From assembly GCA_018398805.1 (NCBI GenBank), contig JAGFBZ010002117.1, positions 382,001-446,000 of the forward strand: a stretch of DNA of 64,000 nucleotides, read 5' to 3'. Of the stretch, positions 23,298 to 33,243 are shown piece after piece (positions within the stretch are counted from its first letter, which is position 1; the number at the start of each line of letters is the position of its first letter). The notes beneath the pieces were generated by a model. It worked only from the letters and a program-made list of their open reading frames with translations. It did not search any database and was not told where the DNA came from. The stretch is from Hirundichthys speculiger. Its lineage: Eukaryota > Chordata > Actinopteri > Beloniformes > Exocoetidae. A program made the translations under genes and the position numbers.

Positions 23298-25322
23298 CTA
23301 CTGCAATGCATATACAAGAGGGGGATGGGGATAATATGGCTGTCCAGGAAGGTGCCATGGTGTCAGTCCAATGGGACATATGGGGTATAACTGGGGATTG
23401 GGCCGAACACTGTGACATGATGGGAGGCCCAGCTGATCATAGGTTATACGTTTTGGGGGTCGTCTCTCCCTTGGGGGCAGCTGGTAGGGTCGTTCCTCAG
23501 CATCACTGGCACTGTGTGATGAAGGGGAGGAAGGTGATGAGGGCTGCTGTGGGTGTTCAAGTAGGTCTCGTTCCTTACCTGGCCAAGCACCTGTGCCATG
23601 CTCCTCTGAGTGTTCACCACCAGGGGGCACTGCTAGTTGGGTAGGAGGAGCTGAAGGCAGTGGCTGAAGTCTTTCTGTTGCATGCCTTGGGACAACCTCA
23701 CTTTCTAAAGCAGCAGGCCTGCAGCTCTGGGCTTGGGCTAGGTCATATTGCAGGTCATATTCATCTTCACTGTCCTCATCAGATTCTTGTACAGGCTGAT
23801 GATTCCTTTTCTGCTTACCCTTCTGTGTGAGGGCTATTTTGTCTGTTTCCGATTCAAACGGCAAGTGGTCACAAGGCATGAGGAGGTTTCTGTGTAGAAT
23901 CCTAGAGCGTCCCCTTCCTCCCTCTGGTCTCACTTCATAGACGGGAAGGTCAGATCCCATCTGCTTCACGACTGTGTGAATAGTCTCCTCCCAGTAATTG
24001 CGTAATTTGCCTGGTCCTTCTCTTGGAGTCAGGTTTTTGACTAGAACTCTTTCACCAGGCTGTAACACAGAACTTCTCACTTTTGAGTCGTAATACTTTT
24101 TATTCCTTTCAGCTGACTTTTGAGCATTTTTGCTTGCAATGGAATATGCTTCCTCCATGCCTTTTTTCCATTTGCTCACATAATCTCTGTAATCACTGGT
24201 TTCTGACTCTGATTGTAATCCGAAGAGCATGTCAACTGGAAGCCTTGGTGATCTCCCATAGAGTAGATGGAATGGAGAATAGCCCGTTACCTCACATTTG
24301 GTGCAGTTGTAGGCGTAAATGAGTTTGTTCAGGGATTCCTTCCAGTTAGACTTCTGTGTCTCTGTTAACGTTTTGAGCATTTGCAGCAAAGTCCTGTTCA
24401 TTCTTTCCACCTGACCATTTCCCATTGGGTGGTAGGGTGTTGTCCTGGAACCAGCCACTCCACTGAGTCTTTTTAATTGACTAAACAACCGGTTTTCAAA
24501 TTCTCCTCCCTGATCATGATGAATGCGTGAGGGGAAACCAAACTTCAGGGCAAAGTCATTGAAAATTATGTTTGCAGCTGTCTTTCCTGACTTGGATGTA
24601 GTGGCATAAGCTTGTGTAAAGCGGGTGAAATGGTCAACGATGACGAGAATGTACTCATATCCACCTTTGCATTTATCCAAATGAAGGAAATCAATACAGA
24701 TCAGTTCAAATAGCTAAGTAGTTACAATGTTCATCAGGGGGGCTCTTGTGTCATTACACGGCTTTTTCTGTTTCACACAAACACACGCTTTTGTCACATA
24801 GTGCTCAATCTCAGATTGCATGTATGGCCAGAAGAAGCGGTCACGTACCAGGGACACAGTACGGTCGACACCCTGATGACCCATTTTGTCATGAAGTTCT
24901 TCTAACACTTTTCCTTTGTACTGCTCTGGCAACACTAGCTGCTTCCGGGTTGCAGTGGTTCGATACAGAAGTCCATCTCTGTCTACTGTGAGCTTGTCCC
25001 ACTCTCTGAACAGGCACTGTGTTTTTGGACAGGATTCCTTCACATCTTTAGCTGGTGGTTTAGAGTCTGACAGTTTGCTACTTAGGACAATGTGAATGAC
25101 TGGGTCTGACTTTTGAGCCTCACGTAGCTGTTCTTTAGGAATGGGGCTTATTGATACTGCAGCTGGTTCATTTTCCCCTGAGACAGACATCGATGCAACC
25201 GTAAGTGCCCACACTTCCGGGGACTCTGTCTGGACTTCGACAGCCTGGATGACAGCAGCGATAGCGTCAGGTGGCAGCTCCTCTGAGCAGTCTTTCATCA
25301 TTTCCTCAACATTCAGTGGCAT
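23298..25322 (-). pseudogene. Gypsy integrase, split by a stop codon
   Basis: Retroviral-type integrase region of pol. The N-terminal part (25322-24714) holds the zinc-binding His residues in ELHDKMGHQGVDRT, followed by a Cys-rich stretch (ACVCVKQKKP). A TAG at 24716-24714 interrupts the frame. The catalytic core follows in the same frame, with Asp in the IDFLHLD segment, Asp in HHDQGGEFENR and Glu in GNGQVERMNRTL. A GPY/F-like segment near GPGKLRNYWEE and a Ser/Pro-rich tail lie at the C terminus, ending at 23298, about 290 bp before the 3' LTR. The start of this piece follows another in-frame stop at 25325-25323. Confidence 0.93.
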
Positions 25323-26813
25323 TCATGATAAGGCGTCTGCATCACTGTTTTGTTTTCCTGGTCTGTACTTTATTGTGAAATGAAAGTCAGCTAATTCTGC
25401 AACCCACCTAGATGTGGTTGCGTTCAGCTTGGCAGTTGACAAAATGTAGTTCAGAGGGTTATTGTCACTAAATACAGTAAAAGTGGGAGCGTAGTATAGG
25501 TAGTCACGAAATTTCTCTGTGACTGCCCATTTTAAAGCCAGAAACTCCAATTTTCCTGCATGGTAGTGATAGTTCTTCTCTGCTGATGTTAAGCTGCGAG
25601 AACCATATGCAATAACTCTCAGCTTTCCATTTTGTTGCTGGTATAGCACTGCTCCTAACCCCTGGTGTGATGCATCGGTGTGCAAAACGAATGGCTGACT
25701 AAAATCAGGAAAGCCTAGCACAGGTGGGTTATGCAAGCAGTCAACTAACGCCTCTACAGCCTTCTGATGTTGATCAGTCCACGTAATTGGCTTACTAGAG
25801 GGCACAACTTGGTTTACCTTCTTTGATTTTCCCTTTCTTTCACTTTTACTGACAGTAGCTTGCCCTGCGTCTGCTCTCAGGAGGCTATACAAGCAACTAG
25901 CTGTCTTAGAAAATCCTTCAATGTACTGCCTGTAATAGGACAGTAACCCAAGCAACTTTCTGAGCTGGCCTACATTCTGTGGCTTGACTTCTTTCAATGC
26001 TCTGACTGCTTCAAAATCAGCAGGATCAACCCGACTGCCTTCTGAAGAAACAATTCTGCCCAAATAACGTACTTCTGGTTTGAAAATATCACATTTACTA
26101 GGTTTAAGTTTAATGCCATACTCCCTGAGTCTCTGTAGCACTTTGCGTACATCATTTACATGGTCATCAAACGTCTTACTGAAAACCAATGTGTCGTCTA
26201 GGTAGGGCACACAGATGTTATCACGAAGGCCTTCTAGGCATTCCTCCATACATCGCTGAAATGCAGCAGGAGCGTTCATAAGACCAAAGGGGATGCGGAT
26301 CCACTCATAGAGACCCCACGGGGTTACAAAAGCTGTGAGTGGTCTGCTTTCTTCAGAAATAAATCCTTGGTGGTATGCTTTCCCTTGGTCTAGAAGGGAA
26401 AACCAAGAATGACCACCTAAACTATCCATTATGTCTTGGACTCGTGGGATCGGTTGGCGATCCGGGTAAGTCTTTCTATTTAAATCCCTATAATCTATGC
26501 ACAACCGCAATGTACCATCCTTTTTCCTTACACACACCACTGGAGAGGAGTACGAGGAATTTGACTTCCTGACCCAGCCTTGCGCAATTAGGTCATGAAG
26601 GTAATCCTTCATCTCCTGGTACAGTGGTCTGGGTACTGACATGTACGTGCGTTTAACTGGCTCACTGTCTTTAAGGGAGATGCTCATTTTTAGTCTCTCA
26701 ATACAGCCAATATCGTTGTCCAACCTGGAGAAAGCATAGCACTCTTCTCTGAGCATCTGTTTGACTCTCTCTCTCTGTTTTTCATCCAGATGACTTAGGT
26801 CTACTGGTGGATC
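25323..26813 (-). pseudogene. Gypsy reverse transcriptase and RNase H
   Basis: The minus strand encodes a Ty3-type RT. The primer-grip region includes [20 protein letters not shown], the first catalytic Asp is in [12 protein letters not shown], and the YLDD box is near 26198. A thumb and connection follow, then RNase H with the first acidic residue in [17 protein letters not shown], and ELxAL-like ([11 protein letters not shown]) and VFSDNNPL segments. It is bounded by two in-frame TGA codons (26816-26814 and 25325-25323), which cut it off from protease and integrase in an otherwise continuous frame. Confidence 0.95.
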
Positions 26814-27653
26814 TCACCTCTCACTATCATCACATGGACTCAGTGTGCTGGTATGATTCACTGTAGCTACTGTTTTAGTGTTTTCGAAGGTCTGAGATGG
26901 CAGTATGGCTGTTATGGTCTGTACAGTGCCTATTACAGTTCGCCCCAGCAAGACAATATCACGGTCAGTGGAGTTAGACACCTCAACTGTGATGACCGGC
27001 AAGACATCTTTCCTGACTTTGACTAATGTTTCGACAAACTCAAGACCATGTGGCCATTGTGGATTCAGATCTGGCTCAAAGACCATAGTCACATTCTCTT
27101 TAAATGGGCGTGAAGCTACACGACACTCAATAACAAGATGACTATGTTTTGGTACTGTGACTCGCTCTTTCTTTGTCTTCACCCAGAACTCATCTGTTCT
27201 GTCCGCACTAACCGCCTGAATAAAAGCTCTAACCTTGTTTCTTTTTAGGCAAGGGAAAGAGGTTCTTACAGTACTGAATTTCTTATCCTCCTCTGTCTTC
27301 GTCAAAAAGTGCTCTATAACGTTAAAACCTACAATGGGGTGAGACAGGTGCTGACCTTTCATTACAAGCATGGGAATGACCATCTCTTCAGCTTGGCTAC
27401 CTTCAGGGAGAAGCTGGAACTCTGTTTCAATCCATCCCAGGTAAGGCATCTCAGTTCCATTTGCTGCAGTCAGAGTAAGTCCTTCTGGTGAGTCTACTAT
27501 TTCAGATACATCCCTTAGTTGTACGTTTGGAAAGTATTCATTTCTCCACCCCTCATCCATTATTGACACCTGTGAGCCTGAGTCCCATAAAACTTGTATT
27601 CTGTGTCTGCCCAGAAGACATTCAACTAGACACTGTTGCCCCAGTGCTGAGGC

Positions 27654-29426
27654 AAAAACTCGGACATGGGAGGAGTTTGGAGAGGCCATGGAGAACGACT
27701 TCCGAACGGCTTCGAAGAGATTCTGGTCCACCATCCGGCGTCTCAGGAGGGGGAAGCAGTGCTCCATCAACACTGTATACAGTGGGGATGGGGAGCTGTT
27801 GACCTCGACTCGGGACGTTGTGGATCGGTGGAGGGAATACTTCGAAGACCTCCTCAATCCCGCCGACACGTCTTCCAATGAGGAAGCAGAGTCTGGGGAC
27901 TCAGGGGTGGACTCTCCTATCTCTGGGGCTGAGGTTGCCAAGGTGGTTAAAAAGCTCCTCAGTGGCAGGGCCCCGGGTGTGGATGAGATCCGCCCGGAGT
28001 TCCTCAAGGCTCTGGATGCTGAGGGGCTGTCTTGGTTGACACGCCTCTGCAGCATCGCGTGGACATCGGGGACAGTACCGCTGGATTGGCAGACTGGGGG
28101 GTGGTGGTCCCCCTCTTTAAAAAGGGGGACCGGAGGGTGTGTTCCAACTACAGGGGGATCACACTCCTCAGCCTCCCTGGGAAGGTCTATTCAGGGGTCC
28201 TGGAGAGGATGGTCCGTCGGATAGTCGAATCTCGGATTGAGGAGGAGCAGTGTGGTTTTCGTCCCGGCCGTGGAACGGTGGACCAGCTCTACACCCCTCT
28301 TCAGGGTCTTGGAGGGGGCATGGGAGTTCGCCCAACCAGTCTACATGTGTTTTGTGGACTTGGAGAAGGCGTTCGACCGTGTTCCCCGGGGATTCCTGTG
28401 GGGGGTGCTTCGGGAGTATGGGGTGCCGGACTCCCTTATACGGGCTGTCTGGTCCCTGTACGACCGGTGCCAGAGTTTGGTCCGCATTGCCGGCAGTAAG
28501 TCGGATTCGTTTCCAGTGAGGGTTGGACTCCGCCAAGGCTGCCCTTTGTCACCGATTCTGTTCATTACTTTTATGGACAGAATTTCTAGGCGCAGTCGAG
28601 GTGTCGAGGGGATCCGGTTTGGTGGCCTCAGGATTGGGTCTCTGCTATTTGCAGATGATGTGGTTCTGTTGGCTTCATCGAGCCGTGATCTACAGCTCTC
28701 GCTGGAGCGATTCACAGAAGCGGCTAGGATGAGAATCAGCACCTCCAAATCCGAGACCATGGTCCTCAGCCGGAAAAGGGTGGAGTGCCCTCTCCGGGTT
28801 GGGGATGAGGTCCTTCCCCAAGTGGAGGAGTTTAGGTATCTCGGGATCTTGTTCACGAGTGAGGGAAGGATGGAGCGGGAGATCGACAGACGGATCGGTG
28901 CGGCATCTGCAGTGATGCGGGTGCTGCGCCGGTCTGTTGTGGTGAAGAGAGAGCTGAGTCGGAAGGCGAAGCTCTCGATTTACTGGTCGATCTACGTTCC
29001 CACCCTCACCTATGGTCATGAGCTTTGGGTGGTGACCGAAAGAACAAGATCGCGGATAAAGCGGCTGAAATGAGCTTCCTTCGCAGGGTGGCCGGGCTCT
29101 CCCTTAGAGATAGGGTGAGAAGCTCGGTCATCCGGGAGGGGCTCAGAGTAGAACCGCTGCTCCTCCGCATCGAGAGGAGCCAGATGAGGTGGCTCGGGCA
29201 TCTGGTTAGGATGCCTCCTGGGCGCCTCCCTGGTGAGGTGTTCCGGGCACGGCCCACTGGGAAGAGACCCCGGGGAAGACCCAGGACACGCTGGAGGGAC
29301 TATGTCTCTCGGCTGGCCTGGGAACGCCTTGGGATCCCCCCAGAGGAGCTGGAGGAAGTGGCCGGGGAGAGGGGGGTCTGGGCTTCCTTACTCCGGCTGA
29401 TGCCCCCGCGACCCGACCTCGGATAA
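27654..29426 (+). pseudogene. Rex3 reverse transcriptase ORF, truncated and frameshifted
   Basis: RTE-clade non-LTR reverse transcriptase that copies its RNA at a nicked target. The remaining protein starts in the linker before RT (EEFGEAMENDFRTASKRFW). It continues through PLFKKGD and GFRPGRGTVDQL, FVDLEKAFDRVP, GLRQGCPLSPILF and the catalytic LLFADDVVLL near 28650. The C-terminal part follows, with MSFLRRVAGLSLRDRVRSS and a final PPRPDLG stop. Reading frame changes occur near 28090, 28290 and 29065, so at least three indels break it. Rex3-like tails at 1323-1464 and 52831-52961 show other copies of the family nearby. Confidence 0.92.
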
Positions 29427-29446
29427 GTGGAAGAAGACGGTACGGT
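27654..29446 (+). mobile_element. Rex3 LINE, 5'-truncated, nested in gypsy pol
   Basis: It lies antisense to the gypsy element. The 3' end CGACCCGACCTCGGATAAGT is followed by a degenerate GGA/ACGG tail. The sequence contains the two conserved stretches by which Rex3 is usually recognised, TGGCAGACTGGGG near 28089 and GGCTGCCCTTTGTCACCG near 28539. A duplication of about 22 bp flanks it (27632-27653 and 29447-29468, three mismatches clustered in four bases). The endonuclease domain is missing. Confidence 0.93.
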
Positions 29447-29707
29447 ACTGTTGCCCCACTAGTGAGGCGACTTTCTGGGGGTAGCTAGTTCTAGCTGGGA
29501 ACGGTAGGTTATGGGTATTCAAACATGGAAGTCTGTTACTGTTACTCCCAAGGTGAGTACAGTGTCTTTTATGTTCGGTCCAATGTTGTTTTTGGCATTT
29601 TCTAGAACAATATAATGTCTCTTTACAAGCCGAGCATTGTTTCAGCTTCTGTGGAGAATCTACACAGTCACAATTTGTACACCTTTGGGACATTTTCCTG
29701 GCGGTGG

Positions 29708-31278
29708 TTAGTACTCGTCCCGTAGTGCTAACCGTCTCATGTTTAAAGGTGCCCCTGTGGAAGTCCTTCTCTCTTTCCTTTTGCATCCAGCCTGAAAATG
29801 CTCCCCACTCCCACATTGGTAGCAATGCTCACAGCGTTCCTCGGTTCCTGTTTGACGGCAGGCAAAGCACTTTCTTTGAGGGCGAGGAGGATACCTATAA
29901 GGACTGACTGTGTACTGTGGTTGCAGAGGAGTGGGTACTTGGGGAGGATTGTGGGCCCTAAAATACTGCTGTCCTGGGGGGTAGTCTGTCTTTGGCTGCA
30001 TAACAGGGGCCTGTGCATGTTGTTGTGCCTGGTACTGAGACTCCTGAAGTGTCTCCTTAATCTGAGCTATCTCTGCACTAAGGCCTTTGAGAGAAGCCAC
30101 CCCTGACTTCAGTTCTACTAGCTCTGTTAGTAGTTCAGATGGTACTTTTGCCTTAGTTTCTTTTTCAGCACATCTAGCAGATGAAATACCTTCTGGCTGC
30201 ACAACACTTGCACTTGTAACCGGCTGTGGAGCACTAAACCTCTTTTTATTTCTCTTCTTTCTGTCTCATTAGCACAAGCAACATTCAGCTTCTCTAGCAA
30301 AGTCTCATCAGATGTGTCATTATCCAACAAAAAGGGCTGCATGTCTATCTTTATGCTGTCATTCTGAAGACCAGTGAGTATGGTATGCAAACACATGCTT
30401 TGGACTAGATCTGGATCATACTTGAGCCCTGATTCTGATTCTTGGGATGCAAACAAAATCTTCTGCCTTAAATCTAGGACTCGCATTAGAAAACTTTGAG
30501 GCGTCTCTTTGTTGTGCTGCACTTCTGAAGCTAACTGCTTGTACAGCTCTGTGGGACTTTTTTCTTGGAAGTGGGACCGTAGGATGCGCCTGAGAGTGGG
30601 GAGATTTAGATTGGGTTTTCCCTCAAGGTAGCTACGTAGCTGTGAGCCTGGTTGGATGGCTCTGATGACTGCATCTACAATCTCGATCTCAGGGTAACCA
30701 CGGCTTAGTCCATTTTCAATCTGGTGAGCTAGGCTGGAAAATGACAGTTTTTCTTTCTGGCCTGGGTCACCAATTTGTCCAGAAATCTTAAAATCTTTGC
30801 GCCAGTATGGACTTGGACACTGCTGAGCACTGGTTGTTAGCAAACTAGCTGAAGCATTAGAAGGAGTTTGGTGTGCGTGCTGAGAATCCTTAGCAGTAGC
30901 ATAAGGTGACACAGTCTGTTTGCTTTGTATTTCTTGTGGACTTAATGTTCTCTCCTCTACTGTCTCTGGATGCAATTCCGGTTTGTTGACTTGCTGCTCA
31001 AGTGTCTCTATTTCGTTTTGGACTCCATCAGTCATTTCTGTGATCTTGTCTCTTAGGAATAGTAGTTCTGATAAGCCTTCATCTTCCAACTCTGTTAACT
31101 CTTCTCTTTCAAGGTGTTTCAGAATATGAGTCAACAGCGATATGCGTGACTTTCCTTTAACATTAATTTTTTTTTCTCCTGAGATGCTGAGAAAATCACA
31201 GATTCCCAGTAAATCCTCTTTGGTCATGTTTTGCATTTCACTTACTATTTCCTCATGCAACTCTTCCATCGTTGTCAT
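29708..31278 (-). pseudogene. Gypsy gag, frameshifted
   Basis: The minus strand from ATG 31278 encodes a Gag-like protein with an N-terminal helical region rich in Leu/Glu (LLGICDFLSISGEKK) and a capsid-like middle (EKLSFSSLAHQIENGLSRGY, LPTLRRILRSHFQEKSPTEL). The frame shifts near 30240. The rest reads in another frame from about 30235: a coiled-coil-like segment (ELLTELVELKSGVASLKGL), a Gln/Pro-rich linker, a Cys-rich stretch and one CCHC zinc knuckle, CYQCGSGEHFQAGC. It stops at 29708. The pol frame overlaps upstream of the stop, so a frameshift or re-initiation would have been used for Pol. Confidence 0.88.
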
Positions 31279-31509
31279 TGTTTTAGCAGGCCAGGGGGAC
31301 CTTTACCATTCAGTCAATGCTCAGCCACGTGGTCTTTACGGTCTCTGATGATCTCTGTCTGGCCTCAGAAGACGTGCACTCAACCACCAACCAGCTCCTC
31401 TTTAACAGCAATACCGTCTCCCTGTATCCTGCCTGGGTTGTGTAGTGGGGGGATTTAGCTTGCTCAGAATTCAGAAACCAGGTTATGGATGCTGGACATC
31501 TGTGCAGCT

Positions 31510-31527
31510 ATCCCAGCGGTGCCTCCA
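31510..31527 (-). promoter_or_regulatory. Gypsy primer binding site, tRNA-Thr type
   Basis: Six bases inside the 5' LTR the minus strand reads TGGAGGCACCGCTGGGAT, complementary to the 3' end (including CCA) of vertebrate tRNA-Thr(AGT) as I know it, over 18 bases. Its place is that of the minus-strand primer in LTR elements. Confidence 0.82.
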
Positions 31528-31533
31528 AGAAAA

Positions 31534-32001
31534 TGTAACACCCCTTGAGAAAGGGGAGAAATAACCAGGACGTGAGTATGGGTGCACTCATTCAACGCCT
31601 TTACTGGAATGAGGGAAGCACCGCGACTCCCGCTACAGCAGGTGGTGGAGACAAGAGCAATCAAGCACAGATGAACGGATGCACTCTTCAGAACGATCAC
31701 AGATAATCACCAAAATAGATCATATCTGAAGCAAATGTATATATAAATGGAAGAAAAAATGCTTTTCTTAAAGAAAATCTTAAACTTTGGTTTTAACACT
31801 TTTTAAACAATATTTTAACATACGATTATTTTTTTTCTCTCTTCAACTAATGACTTTTTTAAGCATGTTTACATCATGAAATCAGTGTTTTTAACTACTC
31901 TTAAATGAAATAAGGATTCTTAACCTCTCACATTACCACAAGGTATTTTAGCAGTCCAGAAAATAAGCAGTATATTACCACATCAATTTCACCCTGTCAC
32001 A
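31534..32001 (-). repeat. Gypsy 5' LTR
   Basis: It is the direct partner of 22539-23009 and 3 bp shorter (4-bp loss, 1-bp gain in a T run). It would contain the element promoter. Host exon sequence abuts its outer end at 32002. Confidence 0.95.
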
Positions 32002-32292
32002 CATGGAAGCGAACAAGGCGCTGGGTGTTTTCTCTTTGTGCCGCTGTTTGGATGGAAACATCCCACTGAATTTGACTGGTTTCGAATACAACTTTTGAGG
32101 TTGCTGCTGATATAAATCACGCGGCTGGATAGAAAAAACCTTAATTCCGCCTCCATCAAAGTGGTTGAAGAGTCTCACCGGGTAGCCAGACGGATCATAT
32201 CCGTACGGAGACTCTCTGTCCCTCAACGCTGCCATTACTGCGTTGGTGGTTGTGGATAAATACTGTCGGGTCTGCAGGGGTTCACTGCTCAT
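32002..32292 (-). pseudogene. Unrecognised host exon, 5' part, broken by the gypsy element
   Basis: From an ATG at 32292 the minus strand stays open for about 97 codons to the gypsy boundary. The protein is hydrophilic, with DRESPYGYDPSGYPVRLFNH and QPQKLYSKPVKFSGMFPSKQ. I do not recognise the family. Tyr/Pro/Gly/Lys-rich short motifs of this style are seen in some small ciliary or sperm proteins, but that is only an impression. The frame continues exactly into 22534-22478 and a GTAAGT donor: 116 codons in all, phase 0. That continuity across a 9.5 kb insertion argues for a real coding exon. The gypsy insertion should truncate the product in this haplotype, since the frame meets LTR sequence and a stop at 31977-31975. 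Confidence 0.65.
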
Positions 32293-32544
32293 CTATGTGA
32301 CACTGGTGGAAACTTTGATCTGGTCTGTTTCTGTTCTTGACTGCAGTCATTTTGTTCAACTGTACAATAATTGTGTAACCAGTGAAGCAAACGCTGATTA
32401 AAGTTAGTCTATAGTGTGTAGGGGCTAATAGTTATAGCCATAGTTGTAGTAGCTCAGACTAGAGTAGCTCGTCTTAATCACAGCTTGGTCATAGTTATGC
32501 TGCTATAGGCCTACGCTGCAGGGGGACGCCAACATGATGTGCTG
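32293..32544. other. Possible upstream region of the broken host exon
   Basis: No TATA box or CpG-rich promoter is evident, and no repeat could be named. Confidence 0.3.
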
Positions 32545-33243
32545 AGTGGTGTCTCCGCTGCTCATCTCCATTCCTTCCCTTTCCTCCTCCCTTCCTCCTC
32601 CTCCAGCTCATTCATAATTATTTGGGAGCACCTTGTTACTGTAGCTGTGCTCCATATTCTTTACTTTCCTGTAGCTTGTTGTGCTGTTTTCCCTCCTTTT
32701 TTTTTTCTTTTTTTTCTGTGTATTTGCAGGCCATAGTTTCCTGGGTTTCATGCTGACTTGCAGTTCCCTCCTCTGTCCATCCCGGGGTTCTCCTCCACTT
32801 GTGTTCGGAGTGCTGACTGGTGTGGTGACCGGCGACCTGGTCCTCTGGCCATCTCATCCCAGTGCTGCTGCCTCCATCTGTTTATATTTATGTTTATATG
32901 GCCATTGTATTTTGTCATCTGTGTGCTCTCCTCTCTCTGTCCTCCATCCTCTCTCTGTCCTGTCTCCCCTCTTTTCTTTCTTTACCCTTCATCAGGAAGG
33001 TCCCCCCATATGATCCAGGTCCTGCTCAAGGTTTCTTCCTCTTAAAGTGGAGTTTTTCCTTGCCACTGTTTGGCTTAAATGTTTTTTTACTTGCCATTAT
33101 CATTGATTGGATTTGATATTATAATTTTAGTTAATGATATTTGCTCGGGGGTCATGATCTGGGTCTCTGTAAAGCGCCTAGAGACAATTGACATTGCAAC
33201 AGATGCTAAACAAATAAAATTGAATTAAATTGAATTGAATTGA
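32545..33243 (+). mobile_element. Non-coding retroposon with TTGAA-type tail
   Basis: The 3' end contains GTAAAGCGCCTAGAGACAAT and AAATAAAATTGAATTAAATT followed by TTGAA repeats, a tail style common in fish L2-related retroposons. The 5' part is homologous to 1-175. It has no ORF with a domain. The left boundary is approximate. Confidence 0.6.

Larger units (their letters stand above)
26814..29693 (-). pseudogene. Gypsy MYND finger and protease, interrupted by Rex3
   Basis: From an ATG at 29693, 15 bp past the gag stop and in the pol frame, the minus strand encodes a MYND-type zinc finger. It has CTNC, CSAC, YCSRKC and then HWTEHKRHC, giving the seven-Cys/one-His pattern. The frame then reaches the Rex3 insertion (27654-29446). 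It resumes beyond it in the same frame, as the insertion plus duplication is 1815 bp, a multiple of three. It continues with a retropepsin-like protease whose active site is VLWDSGSQVSIMD. A TGA at 26816-26814 ends this piece before RT. MYND fingers are protein-interaction modules in host proteins; their presence between Gag and protease is unusual. Confidence 0.85.
22539..32001 (-). mobile_element. Ty3/gypsy LTR retrotransposon, nearly full length but inactivated
   Basis: Two direct LTRs (22539-23009 and 31534-32001) bound the element, and CATG is duplicated outside (22535-22538 and 32002-32005), as expected for 4-5-bp metavirus duplications. Gene order gag, protease, RT, RNase H, integrase is that of Ty3/gypsy; no envelope gene is seen. 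The LTRs differ by only a handful of substitutions plus one 4-bp and one 1-bp indel, so the insertion is relatively recent. Coding capacity is broken by a gag frameshift, three in-frame pol stops and a nested Rex3 LINE. It shares the strand of the host exon that it interrupts. Confidence 0.96.

Noticed and set aside
26814..28055. A single 413-codon protein starting at 28055
   Set aside because: The first ~130 codons are antisense Rex3 sequence; only the part below about 27653 is gypsy protease.
31975..32292. A complete 105-residue host protein ending at 31975
   Set aside because: The last nine codons are LTR sequence; the natural frame continues at 22534 beyond the gypsy element.
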